DNA from: Albugo candida | Taxonomy: Eukaryota; Oomycota; Peronosporomycetes; Albuginales; Albuginaceae | Reading direction: 5' to 3' | Length of the DNA: 64,000 nt | Assembly (NCBI GenBank): GCA_905220665.1 | Contig: CAJNAR010000188.1 | Coordinates: 1-64,000 of the forward strand | In this document: piece after piece, positions 33,736 to 45,490 of the stretch | How the letters are laid out: every line of letters starts with the position of its first letter | How positions within the stretch are numbered: position 1 is the stretch's first letter | The notes under the pieces: generated by a model | The model's database searches: none | What the model was told of the DNA's origin: nothing | The model's input: the letters and a program-made list of their open reading frames with translations, nothing else | Made by a program: the position numbers and the translations under genes

Positions 33736-36475
33736 AGCTTGACTATATTTATCAAGAAGTGGGCGTGGCAAAATAAATTAGGCACAAGTTAGTACCACAG
33801 AATACTGAATACGTAGAATCGATTAGTTACAGAAGATACGCGGCAACAGATTGAACGGAAGCGCAAATCCTCATTAGTCAAATTGATTACATATAATAAT
33901 GTGCATGCCCAAAATGGGTATGTCCACGGCTAACGAAATGAAATCAGAGAATTACTGTTGAGTTGTAATCTATCAAGTGGAATCATTGCCGAATTCTCAG
34001 CATGATTCTAACGATAAACAAACATGTTACATTCGAGCGCATTATATGAAAACACGATAAGCACTTTCCATGTACATTGCGTATGCAAAGAAACACCATG
34101 ACTAGGCTAATTTGCTGCTGAACATATTGAAGTCAGCCGATTCAGCATGCTGTGCAGCATAGTGGATAATACAGGAAGCTTCGTTTCGAGTGTTCGGTTA
34201 TCTTGCAAGTTGCAAATCTCGTGAGATCTCTTAGGAAAATTGTTAAAAACACAGCTTTGCGCTTACAGCGATGCAAATTCGGTTTTTGAAAATGGAGACA
34301 GGACGATCCACGTGAGGCACGATGGTTGCGCTATACGGGTCATGGTTTGATGAAGGTGATACCAGCTCTACGCCATCATTGGTCTAAAAGCTGTGGTGTA
34401 TAAAGTTGCTCAATTTGTATGCGAAAAAGCCAAACGGACAACGGTATACGTCTCGTAAGCACAACGGTAGGAATCTGATGGACCGTAGGGGTTCGTGCGA
34501 GTGTATACCAGATAGCTGGAAGAGCAAGCAAGGTCAATATACATAACATTATGTGGAGCAATATTGTTCTCCCCCTCCTTGTTGGCTATCACCAAGTATC
34601 TCAAGCCTGCGCATATCTTATCAGCACGACTCTAGCGGATAAATACACACGAATAACTCGCTGTCGTAGCTGTCTCCAACGCTTGATGCCTACAGCAACA
34701 TTCTCTTTTGGTTACGGTGATGGTTTGTATCGGACCGCGACTCGGTATGATGCATTGCTGATGTACGCAGAGATCACTGATGACATCCCGTATCAATGCG
34801 TTGAGCGCATCTGCATGTTTGATGGCTTGACTTGCTTCTCGACGAAAGCTATTGCGACAATAAATGTAGATAATAAGAACCTCGAAACTGTAATAAAGGG
34901 GTTACCACCAAGCTTCACAATAAGAGTTCCTGTGCCAGAACAAGCTCGACCCACCTTCTCCAAGATGAAGCAGGAAGCCAGAATCATTCGGCTTTTTGGT
35001 GTTGATTTGGTGACAGACAAATCAAGAAGTGAAAGTAGCAGTGCACCGAAAAGAGCTCGTCTTTTTGATTCCGATCTGAATCATAACACAGACAACGATC
35101 AAACTGGCGACGCATCCACTTCACCTGAAAATGCTTTTAATAGCGTCGGTATATCTGAACATGGCATCGATGAACGCAAAACACATTGCTTACTTTTCAC
35201 AAAGGTTTTGCCCGAGGCTTCATTTCTTGTTTGCCTCCAATGCTTAGATCCTGGTGAGGAAGACGAGAGATATTTGGTAGCATTTTTACCCAGAACTGAC
35301 CGTCAATGGGCGTTTCGGTATACGTCAACTGAAACACCCGCGGGAACAATGAAGAAATGTGGAACCTTATGTGGAGATATTACATGGGGATCTCCTGCTC
35401 ATTGTCTTGCAGCGCATATCAATTATATCACTACTTCATCTTTATCGCCTGCCACCGATCATTATTCGGCAGTGAAGGTGGAATATCAGAAAGTGTACAA
35501 GCAGAGTTGCTTAGAATGTGTTCGTTTCGTCATAAAACCAATCGTTGAGCACAATGAAGATGATGATATGCATTCGATCTTTGCAGTATACGAAAAAGTC
35601 GTTGAACTGGAGCGGAATCACTTGTTGGCTAGATGTAAAAACTCCGGATATTGCTTAGACGTAGAAGACGATCCATTCCAACTTGGCAAAAGTCTCTCTG
35701 AATTTCGATCGAACGTTCCGCTAAAACGTGGTAGCGAAGATTCTTTTACGGAAAGAGAGTCGACGACGCCTTATTCCTGCCTGCATTTTACTAAACGTGG
35801 TAACGTCGCTTTTCGTAAATGTCGAAGTTGTATAAGACAAAGCAAGCTCTACAAGACACCGAAAAATGGGTATCGGGAAACGTCGCATGATGTAAGTGGT
35901 CTCATGTTTTCTGCCGAAGTGTTACGTGTGCAGGAAAATAGCAATCACTTGTTATCGAACATGTGGTTGGGTAGCAGGTCTTCCCAAACCTATGTGTGAC
36001 TTTCTGCAAGAGCTAGACAAAGTGCAAAGTCACTCTAATCTATCATCTCAAGATGAACCGGTAGAACAGCCGTTCGTCGATGCCATCACAAAACTTGGTA
36101 ATGCCGACCGTAGCAGATATCCTCTTTGGTATTTGAAGTTCAAAAAAAAAGAAGGTGAAGTCGATATGGAAAAAGCATTCAGAGAGTTGGCCTTTTGCAT
36201 TGCCGTGGTGAGTAATGCGTATGTTGTGTCCGTTACGTCATGGTACCTCATTGTAAGTCCTTTCGAGTACGAACATGTGAAGTACATTTGCACGATACCT
36301 GGAATAATTCGAATCACCCACTCCAAAAACATAGATTCGAACTTCATTTCACAGCCATTAAACTTCCAATCCGTCACGTTATCATTGGGCTTTTCAGGAA
36401 GAAACGAACCTAAAAATCTCAAAACGACACGTCTAGAAAACGGAAAACTCACGCCGTCTGCATCTACGTCAACGT
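33736..36475 (+). repeat. Inverted repeat, right arm (partner 25,626-28,365)
   Basis: The near-identity to the left arm ends within the gene at ...TCAACGTA; beyond 36,475 the sequence instead resembles the flank of copy 3. The abrupt switch from identity to ordinary divergence is the mark of a gene-conversion tract. Confidence 0.92.
34443..34509 (+). promoter_or_regulatory. Conserved upstream inverted repeat (copy 2)
   Basis: GGTATAC 34,443-34,449 and GTATACC 34,503-34,509, ending 41 bases before the ATG at 34,551. Identical to the copy-1 element, as expected from the conversion tract. Confidence 0.45.
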
Positions 36476-36483
36476 ATGGGTAG
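34551..36483 (+). pseudogene. Cysteine-module protein, copy 2 (single-base frameshift)
   Basis: Identical to copy 1 through codon 462 (module 4 just before C467). There an extra A (four A at 35,935-35,938 instead of three) shifts the frame, ending at 35,999 after 482 codons. The original frame resumes and runs to 36,483, where TAG replaces a sense codon directly after TSTYG. The basic C-terminal tail of copy 1 is therefore lost too. As it stands the product would lack the third and fourth cysteines of module 4 and the C-terminal domain. Because the insertion is in a short A run and the rest is flawless, it is either a very young mutation or a consensus error. The TAG, in a region outside the near-identical tract, looks real. 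Confidence 0.85.
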
Positions 36484-37309
36484 ACATCGGATAGAACGAG
36501 ACCATCTAGGGGTTCTTGACTTGCAAGGCAGCATAACTAATACATTTGCATTGATCAATTTAGTATTTCGCTATGTATGACTATTTTATGTCGACAATCG
36601 CTTTCTGCATCTATTTGATGGATACAAAAAGTATCAGGGATCCGTAGGCAGCTCGTGATAGCTATCGGATGCTTGATATATGTCTCTGTTCGACACTCGT
36701 ACCATATGACTTTCAACTCCTCATAATTTTGCCAGCAATCCGTATTCAATATACAGTCTCATTTAGGCGCTAGATACCAGCATTGTATTACAGTTACATC
36801 GTGTTATATCAACGTCGTCGATGAAAGATAAGTAATTACCGAATTCTCTAGCCTACTAGCGGTAAAGGTCTCACGTCTAGTGATCTTTATCACGTAATTA
36901 ATTCAGTCATAGAAAGCATATTGAATTAGAAATACTGAATGCATCGAAGCGAGGAAATACTCCATCGGATTGTATCCGAAGCAAAAGAGATCTGACCATC
37001 TATCAAGAGAGGATATCACCGACAAGTGAATCAAAGGCTTGATCAAAAGCTGATACAAAATGAATTAAAGCCGAGAAGAAGGTACTAGAATATCGAGATT
37101 TTACAAGAGTTAGGCATACAAAACAGAAGAACGAGAATATAACAGTTCTTGTTCAGTATTAAACTTTAGGAGCGCTGTTTACAACACAGGAAATGCATCG
37201 CTCCAACACTACATACTGGATGAAACGCAAGCAACCACGAGCACTTCTAAATCCAAGTCATTCTTGAAAGTATGTAAGAATTATATGGCTATGTAGTAAA
37301 AGCTCTATA
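36484..37309. other. 3' flank of copy 2, no supported gene
   Basis: Matches 49,335-50,080 in direct orientation (TTGCAAGGCAGCATAA, AAAGTATCAGGGATCCGTAG, TCTAGCCTACTAGCGGTAAAGG). No ORF is conserved between the two. Confidence 0.6.
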
Positions 37310-38010
37310 TTGCAAGCACGAGTGATTCATGTAATCCTTTTTGCGTGAGAAAGTATATTGCATCTAAAATAAGTGAACATACACGGTGCGTTAGGTTCAA
37401 GTAATGCGTTTAAGCTGCACAATTTCAAGCCTCTGTGCATCCTTGTGAAACCAATTGGTACGCCTCATCATGGTTCTCACTATCCCAGACCGACAATTCA
37501 GTAAATACAATTTTTGATGGCGGCCCCAAGCAGAAACGACTTTTGCTATGCGTGCCTACGTTTCCCGATACTAATCTCAGCAACCGAAAAATCCAATCAG
37601 CCTAGTCGCGTTCAATTTCCCGCTCGCTTTTCATACATTTGTTCTATTGTTGTTTAGCTCCCTTCTCGAAAGCTGCTACGCAGCCTCATCGGATTGCCGA
37701 CTTCACCCTATCTTCCTCGTTCTGACCAATTCTACGTGACTCACAAAAAGTCAAGTATGCATCTTTTCTGTCTTGCATCTGATTGTCCAAATTTTTATGC
37801 ATCCAGCCTATATGGAAGAGGTCAAAGACGAGAAATGAGTAGATTAAAATCTATTAAATCCACAAAAAGGAATCACAAGAGATAATTCCAGAAAAACACC
37901 ACCATATAACTCCAGAAACAATTATTGGAACATGAGGAGATTAATCGCATAGATACATGTAATGTTTTAATTGAATGGCACCTGCTCGTAGTTCATATAT
38001 ATTTTCTCTG
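37310..38010. repeat. Duplication block B, part 1 (matches 8,205-8,960)
   Basis: Colinear with block A part 1 with many substitutions. No shared intact ORF. Confidence 0.75.
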
Positions 38011-38017
38011 AAATACT

Positions 38018-38224
38018 ATGGATGATGGCCGGCGGGCTGATCTGTGTCTCGAAAGTGAAGAACTTTGCCTTGAACTTGACCGGTGCTTAGTAATCCTGCT
38101 AAAGCAATATCATCTGAATGAAGCAGATGAAACTCTATCTCTCACAGAATGGATTTTGATCAAAGAATCGAGCAATCTTGATAAGGAGGTGACATTATCT
38201 CAAAATCTCGAATGGAGAAACTGA
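38018..38224 (+). CDS. Small hypothetical acidic ORF
   Basis: ATG ORF of 68 codons, Leu/Glu-rich and probably helical (LCLESEELCLELDRCLVILL, then HLNEADETLSLTEW). It lies in the segment of block B that has no match in block A. No homologue elsewhere in the window. A chance ORF is possible. Confidence 0.2.
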   Translation: MDDGRRADLCLESEELCLELDRCLVILLKQYHLNEADETLSLTEWILIKESSNLDKEVTLSQNLEWRN

Positions 38225-38652
38225 GCTGCCTCTTGAAGTTAAAAAGCAATCCTTTGAGCAGACAATGAGCCACGCTTGTCGTGGACCTTACTATTGCTCG
38301 ATGCTTCTCAGTGTCTGATTGACGAACTGCATATTTGCTCTCTGATGAGCTGCTCGTAGTAAAAAAGCAGGAGGGAGCACAAATGTGTAAACTTGCATAT
38401 TCTAAATCAAGTAATATTGTGACACTTCCAAATGGAAAACAAAGTTAATCTGTATGATTTTTATACTGGTTTATAAACTGGCTGATCGAGTACGAAATAC
38501 CTGTATGGGGTGTTACTCCACTCAAGAAGAGTCCCAGGCCATGCGGACGTGTTGCCGGTCATCCTTCAAGTCGATATATCGACGAGCCGAGTCATTGGGA
38601 AATATGACGCCGTAATGAGTCGTAGTAGTGTGAATTTGATCACACTTCAAAT

Positions 38653-39626
38653 TCAGTGAGAAACTGCTGGAAGTTTAAAAAGGGTTTTCAGGTTGGCACG
38701 AGTGTGGAGATGTATCTTTGAGTTATTTTCTTTTGACTGTCTCGTAAACACCAAAGCACGTTCCAGTACTTGGTGTGATAGCAATCGTGCGACATAATGC
38801 ACTTTTCTACAATCCTCGAATTCGTTCTTGGTGTACCGTTTTCCAGACACAATTCCCGAAACCCAACTCTAATTTTTGATCTCCTTGTGTCATGAGCGAA
38901 CTGTTACAATATCCAATGGATTAGTGATAAATGCAGCCATACCACCGGCGATCGATCCGAATGCGAGAGACTCAAAACTTGAAAGCGTACTATCCGAGCC
39001 TGCATTTGTGCGTACCCGCCATTGCTGTTTTAATCGTTTATATAAAAAAACGAACGCAGAGAAGAAGGTATCAACACTCATACACGCCCAATAACCCGCT
39101 TACAATCCTTCACGCTGCAAAATCGAGTGATACGCATGCATCGTATCTCGATAATTGTCTGATCTCATAACCATTCCTCTCGTTGCATTTCGCGGATTCC
39201 GACCTAATTGTAATCTACTTTTCACCAATTCTGCTGGCACGCTTATGTTCGAAATTGTCAGCTCACTAGCGGCTCCTACTGCGAAGTACACCATTCAGGT
39301 GTGTTCTTGTAGAGAAGAGTACCGTTCCGAATGTTGTTGTAAATAATCGTACGTTCCAAAGTAGAACGCAGCGCACATTGGTGAGAGGGTCACAGTCATT
39401 CCTAAACCTCCAAAAATTCCACGAAATCCTTCTGCGACTTTCTGTGAGCTTGCAGCAGAGATATGATAGTGACCTTGCCTTCCCGTGCGATTCTGACCAA
39501 TACTTTAGATAAGCGAATTCTATTTTCCGCTTGCATTTTGATCCGAACCTTACGTGTGTCAATAGGATGCAAAACAGAGTCATAAATGGCACCGGCAATA
39601 GCACTTGGAACCAAAGCACTAGCCAC
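38653..39626 (-). pseudogene. Mitochondrial carrier (SLC25) pseudogene, SAM-carrier-like, copy B
   Basis: Three carrier repeats are readable in different frames on the minus strand. The first (39,626-39,402) gives SAIAGAIYDSVLHPIDTRKV, then RIKMQ. The second (39,294-39,100) gives ISVPAELVKSRLQLG and HSILQREGL. The third (39,081-38,890) gives SIAGGMAAFITNPLDIVTVR, followed by a damaged end to about 38,653. The P-x-D-x2-x-x-R signatures and total span (about 970 bases) match a ~275-residue carrier. The substituted second signature PAELVKSR resembles S-adenosylmethionine carriers of the inner mitochondrial membrane. At least two frameshifts and stops. Confidence 0.75.
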
Positions 39627-39919
39627 ATACGTAGTGCGTTATTCATGAGAGTGAAAGGATGCGGTTGGATGTGCGTAAGAAGCTGTAAGCATTTGAGATT
39701 GAGACCGATGGAAGCGACGAGGTCACCGTATCCAGTCACGGTAGTGGCTCGATGCTTTATGTTTCCATATTCCTGATACTTCTTCAGGCGATCATTTTCG
39801 ACGTTTTAAAATTTCCAAATCCTCGTTAAATTTATTCCCGTCATCGTTCACTGTTGAATTACTATTTGCGTCATTGTTATTTTATTTGGTTGTTATTAAG
39901 TGTGAGGATCGAAGCTTTG

Positions 39920-40240
39920 AGTCTGACGACATTGCGATGTCTTTTACATTTTCGTGAGTAGAATTCATCTGCTTGTCATGATACTCTGCTTTAGGTTTGA
40001 CTTTAGTACCACATCCACTCCGTCACTCGCGATTTTCTCTGAAAGAACTAAGCCTTTTCCTTGTTTCTGGTACCAGAGATCGAAATATTTCTGCAGCTTT
40101 ATGAGGCTTATTCCGAGAAGCTTTTGAAGATGCTGGATTTCGACTTAAAGCTCACAGAGCCGATTAAATCCTTGTTTGTATTCCGCCTTTTCTTTCATCC
40201 AGCAGCTGAGCTGCTGCTCCTTCATCTTGTTCTTTAATCA
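39920..40240 (-). pseudogene. Relic of a helical/coiled-coil protein gene, copy B
   Basis: Paralogue of 12,484-12,830. Minus-strand pieces IQHLQKLLGIS, LQKYFDLWYQKQGK and DGVDVVLK match copy A at protein level but are separated by frame changes. Product unknown. Confidence 0.38.
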
Positions 40241-40849
40241 TGCTTTACAACTCATAAGCGGTATAATGCTGAAACAAAAAGCAATTTTCTGACTTGTCTG
40301 CTCATATTCTGTGTGATGGTATTTTATTTGGAGGCTGCCTTCTCTGTTTGCTTTGTTAGTACCATACGAAACGCTCATTAGACATTATGCATTTCAATAA
40401 AAGTAGTCATGAATCATCGCACCGAACTATTGACCGAGTATCAGCGACTATACTCGTAAATGGAATGAGCATGCGACCGTATCTCAAATCCGATTAAGCC
40501 CGTCCGATCAGGGTGAACTAAATGTAGTATGTCAACATGTTCTGCCTTTACATAACCCCATTCTCACAAAATGCACAACATATTCACGTACCTTGAGGTG
40601 TTATTTCATTCAAATGCCGGGATGTATTGAGGATAGTGTTTGTTTGTATTCACTGAATTGCCTGTAAGACTCATACTTTGCTTATCTACATGCAGCCGTC
40701 AACTAAGATGTATGATTACCTCAGTTGTAATATGGTGCATGCATTCATAAAGTTTACGAAGGAAGCTTGATCACTTTAACTGTGATGGATGTCATTATCT
40801 AAGTTTAAATATAAGTTCCAGTGATCCTGGAATTCAAAATGTCTTAAAC

Positions 40850-41290
40850 TCTCGGAATATCGTCCAAGCTAGTTTATGAGGGCTTGACAACAGCCGTAAT
40901 GTCATCTGCTTCTGGAATAGGAGACATATAAGGATAGAAATTCTGAAACATTTTTAAAGCCAGTTGCATGACAAAGTACATCTCTGACAAGCATTTGGCA
41001 GCTCGCAGACACTTAAGTCTTTCACCGTCCCATCACGTCACACTAAATGAGCAAGGTTTTGATCATCGTAATACTGCCTGATGATATTGGTGCGGTTTTT
41101 TGGCAAAAAAATACACAATAAACATGCGTCTTCTTACCAGGAGTTTGCTTGTATATCCACAAAGCCCTTCAGTCAAGTCTTCTGGCACCACTACATGAAG
41201 ACGTCCCAATTTTGAAGGTAGATTTCACGATGCACGTCTGTATCAGTATTATTAGGTAAATATTCCGTGCTTGAAAGAATATGTCTCACG
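40850..41290 (-). pseudogene. Unknown minus-strand gene relic, copy B
   Basis: Carries NFYPYMSPIPEADDITAVVK on the minus strand near 41,000-40,880 and IVKSTFKIGTSSCSGARRL near 41,240-41,180. Both are matched in block A. Stops in between. Confidence 0.4.
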
Positions 41291-41809
41291 CAGTCTATAA
41301 GGAGAAGTCACATGTGCTTTTTTTAGCAGATGTGTATTGTAGATGATTTAAAAAACTTTCATGCGAATTCATTCGTTTGTTCTCGTGGATAATTGGAGTC
41401 GTAAATAGCAGCCATCGTCTTCATTCTGTGGTTACATCTACCGCAATGCAATTAACTACTTGAAGACGAAGGATGTGAGGCAATATAGCTCATAATCAAG
41501 ACACCAATGGGGTAGAAGTGGGAACGGAGCAGCTTAGAGTACAAAAGTAAACTCTTATAAGCACATAAAATACTGATACTCAGGCATCAACTGCTATATG
41601 GGAATCGATATTACGTGATTGCATAGGAAAGGCATTCATTTGCTGCAGCTTTCGAAATAAGCGTCATTTTATATCTGCTTTGAAGCGCAAAACAAGACAT
41701 CATCTCCATCGGAGTAGTCACGCTTTGAAAGGATACTGAGACTATCATGCACACTCAATCAGTCATGTTATAGTGCTTTTTACTTGTCCGTACTCCTATC
41801 CCACATCAA

Positions 41810-42220
41810 TAGGCTCTTCCTGGTGCCGGTCTCTCACCACGAACACGTGTGACTGAAATATCATGTAGGTTCATTTAAAATTTCACTTTTGTGGTCTTCT
41901 TCGCTCATAAAAGCATGCGCAACTCGGCAATAAACCATGCCACCATCTACGCCGTGATTTATGACGCTGCCGTGGTGCGAAAAAGCACTGCGATAGCGCA
42001 GAGAGGGATATGCGATTTTCTTGCCTGCGTTCAGATGCTACCGATGATCATATTAAGCACATGGGTTTGAGTCAAGCGGGACGAACATGGTAGAGTGCAA
42101 CGCCATAGGACACGACCGGTTGCGCAAGGATTTCGGCGAACAGCTGAAGTGGAATGTACAAATACCTACGCTCAGTTGCCAATACCAGTTCAATTCGAGT
42201 ATTTCCTACTTTGTAGAATA
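41810..42220 (-). pseudogene. Unknown minus-strand gene relic with Gly/His-rich motif, copy B
   Basis: Minus-strand HHGSVINHGVDGGMVYCRVA and FMSEEDHKSEILNEPT near 41,980-41,850, the counterpart of the block-A relic at 21,420-21,830. Family not recognised. Confidence 0.4.
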
Positions 42221-43989
42221 GAACATCCCTGAGGTGTAGTCGTATCGACAGAAAAACTAGAAAAAGAACGACAATGCTCTAATGTTAAAATACTCCGTGC
42301 ATCTCACATTATGACTACAATGTGATGTATTGTAGAAGGAAGCTATCGGCCAGTAGCTTGGACAAAATTTCAGCACAATTCGTAGTACTTCCGATTATGG
42401 TATGCAGGATAATAATTTGCACTCTTCCTTTACATGGCCGTACCTGATGTTATTATCCTACTATACTTATGAGGATTGAGCTCTTTTTCGTCAGTAAAAC
42501 TAGATTTGTTCAGTAGCTCAATCCAGCTCATTCCATTCTTCGATCTCGATACTGTATCTTACCTTGTGCTATCAAACATTACAATTCGTCAGTAACGAAT
42601 AGGATTGCGAACATGCAAGTGCTGTATTACACGCACTCAACATTTTCTATTTTGGCTGATTCACGAGCTGATCAGCATTTTTTGCTCGCATCTACTTCTT
42701 CCCATCTTGGTCTTACTGCAACGTATGATGGTTAATCCGTACATCATTATCAAAAGAACGCTTAACAAGAGAAAGAAAAGATTCAGGAAACACAACATAA
42801 TTCAAAGAATCAGTATCAGACTTTCTAGGCTTTCGATGCTCTAACACGGTATTCTAACGAGCGCTTATGCACTAGCGAGCGGGTTGGTTCAGGTCGAGAG
42901 CCGGACCAAGAAGCCTCGGGCTTAAGATGTAAAAAATTTCGATCAGAGCGGACCACACCACACAATGATGAACAGAGAAAATTTGCGTCAAATATTTGGT
43001 CGTCAATTGAGAAGCTCAGAATCTTTTTTCAGTCAAATACGCAAACAGAGCTCTCGATCTCGTAGAAAATGATCAGGATGCTCGGATGGGTCATTTTTTG
43101 TATGATTTTAGCCATTTTTTGGACATTCTTTAAAACAGATTTCATCCCCTAAGAGAATCTTGCATCGAAATTTTGAAGATGACGCTACATATATCATCGC
43201 CTCTTTCACCCCACCCCCAAAGACCCGGGGTACAAAACGGATCCAATAGTCATTTCGCATCAAAATAATAAGCTGCATCTGACATGCACGCAATTGAAGT
43301 CGGATACACTGATCGTGTCCAAAGAAGAGACTAGATCATTTAGAGCACGTTGCAGAAGCTGAAGTCTCAACTGGTCTTTTAAACCATTCACCCATGTGCC
43401 AATCAGGCTCCTGTCCACCTTGATGGACAGAAATTCATGCATGAACGTACAATTTTGGGGTTTCATGTCGTCGAATACGCTTGTGAGTTCTTTTACCGCC
43501 TTCGTCCGCTTTTTTATGATCATATATCGTTCAATTGATTGTCGTAAGCTGCAGTCAAGTCTTGAAGCATGAGCCTACTAAATCGCCAGGGTTTTAGGTG
43601 CATTGCAAATACTACACTTCCTCTTAGCTCATCAAAATTCTTCATATCTGAGCTCATGAAATAGCTGTTTCGATGCAGAATTGATTATGCATGCTACAAA
43701 GTCGCATCTTAATTGCGCCGAGGAATTATTCGGCGGGACCAATCAGTGATTCCATCGTGAAACGTCCGTCTATGTGGAGCATGAACAGTCTGTTCGTTGG
43801 AATGAGGTGGAGACCACATCGACATTTCTGAGCTTCACATACTTTGATTGGAGAAATTGAACCAGGACTCAATTCGCAACCTTTCACAAAAGCCTACCCG
43901 CAACGATTAGGTGGCTTAACAATATACTAATACTCAGCTTCCCAATACGTGGACCGAACCAAATCTTTTTTGATGCAAGGTCCTGACCC

Positions 43990-45490
43990 CACTCATAATA
44001 GCGGGCGCACGGATGTCGAATCTTTGTCAGTCCATACCTCATAGCTGCCTCCTTCTACGGGATGTACAGTACAGGCTATTAGTTTACTCTCCGGGAAGCA
44101 GAAAGGAGTTTGTTTGAAGGAAAAACAATACGATGCTGCTGTGCTTTTTTCTAAAAAAATTTCTCAACTCAAAGACCAATCTGAGATCTTTAAAGGTGCA
44201 TGGATAGCGGCGAAAAAAGCTTGTATTCAAATCGGAACAAATCCCAAGCTTCCTATCCTATTCGTACTCGAAATCTGTGCGAACGAGCTCTATTGGATTG
44301 CCCAAGCAATGGTACCTCTTACATCTTGGAAGGGGGACGTATCCCCACGAAGCGGCCCTACGAACTAAAGTCACCCAAAAATAGCTACAATACGTACCCG
44401 GAAGAAAGTTTCATTTCTATCAATACAAATGGTTGGAAACTCGGCTATATCGGGTATGATGATCAGCCAAGATTTTCGGAACAACAAAATTCAGACCATG
44501 AGAATTTCCACGGTATTGATTGCGACAGTTATTTGTTTCGCAACCGTCCCAGAAATTTTCAGGTGATTTAACAATATGCTTCAATCGACTTTGGATATAC
44601 AGATGTGATTCTGAGAAATCATCAGCGGGAGAACATACGTATTCATGGCAAGTAGTTAACCAATTCCCTCCCTTATACCTGTTTCATGAGATCAAACACA
44701 TCTGGACGACCCAACTTGCCTTTTGGTATCGCGTATTGCTTATCCATTACGACTTCTCCACTTGATTGCCCTTCCACCCAGTTTTATACGTTCAACCACG
44801 CTTTGAGCATTTTCTGTCTTGCGCTCACAATTACCAGCGAAAAAGACCAGTGGAATTTGCGCCTTCCAGCTTTACGCTTGAGAAAACAGCATCACACAAA
44901 AAAGCGACTCATTCCAGGTCTATTAAAATGTGGAGGGGATGGGATCATAACACAGTTGAGCGTGTAAAGGCAATCAGAACCCTTCAGAAAACGAGGCTTG
45001 GATTGATCAAATAGAAGGAATGGGTCTATAGGTACTGTATATCGACTCAGGATTTGGAAGTGCATTGGCAGCCATGTGTCTGATTGTAAAATGAAGAATG
45101 ATGCGATCGTGTGCGTGTCGCATAGGTCTGGAAAAGCAGAGATATGTCCCTAGAAAGGTTTCATCGTCTTTCCGTGAACCGCGCTGCTCAAGATACTTAC
45201 AACAAGACAAATTGATCTCACGTATATCGGGTTTAGTGATGTTGTGGACGCAGGAGCATCGCTCATTCTTGAGAAAACAACGTCTGTAGCCTTAGCTGTG
45301 AATGGAATGATGCTCTCAATTATACAAAAGTCGAGAGATGAAGATCTGAACTTGCGGGCCTTTATTTCTGCCTGAGTGTCGTTTATCTATCTACGAATCC
45401 TACCCACCTAGATCCATAATTAAGAATAACGAAAAGGCAATCAAATGTAAGTTTTACAAATGTACCATCTCGAAGCATCAACGCATTTCC
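43990..45490 (+). pseudogene. Family-2 relic, copy 4 (unknown gene)
   Basis: One frame (44,114-44,368) has KEKQYDAAVLFSKKISQLKD, then GAWIAAKKACIQIGTN and ILFVLEICANEL. A shift near 44,330 leads to GGRIPTKRPYELKSPKNS and GYIGYDDQPRFSEQQN (to 44,571), and later pieces follow to about 45,490. Protein similarity to copies at 5.7, 23.7, 31.3 and 59.7 kb defines the family. It lies about 3.4 kb upstream of gene copy 3. Function unknown. Confidence 0.5.

Larger units (their letters stand above)
38565..40775. repeat. Duplication block B, part 2 (matches 11,085-13,340)
   Basis: Colinear with block A part 2 and continuous into part 3 without a LINE, so it preserves the empty insertion site at about 40,775-40,790. 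Confidence 0.9.
40776..45490. repeat. Duplication block B, part 3 (matches 20,362-25,125)
   Basis: Colinear with block A part 3, but at its right edge it continues into the upstream region of gene copy 3 instead of an inverted flank. It therefore probably shows the original arrangement. The stretch 42,250-43,980 has no supported gene. Confidence 0.9.

Noticed and set aside
34376..34604. Overlapping minus-strand ORFs upstream of copy 2 (also 27,497-27,725)
   Set aside because: They lie in the upstream region and the first codons of the family gene; they are not kept as protein in copies 3 and 4.
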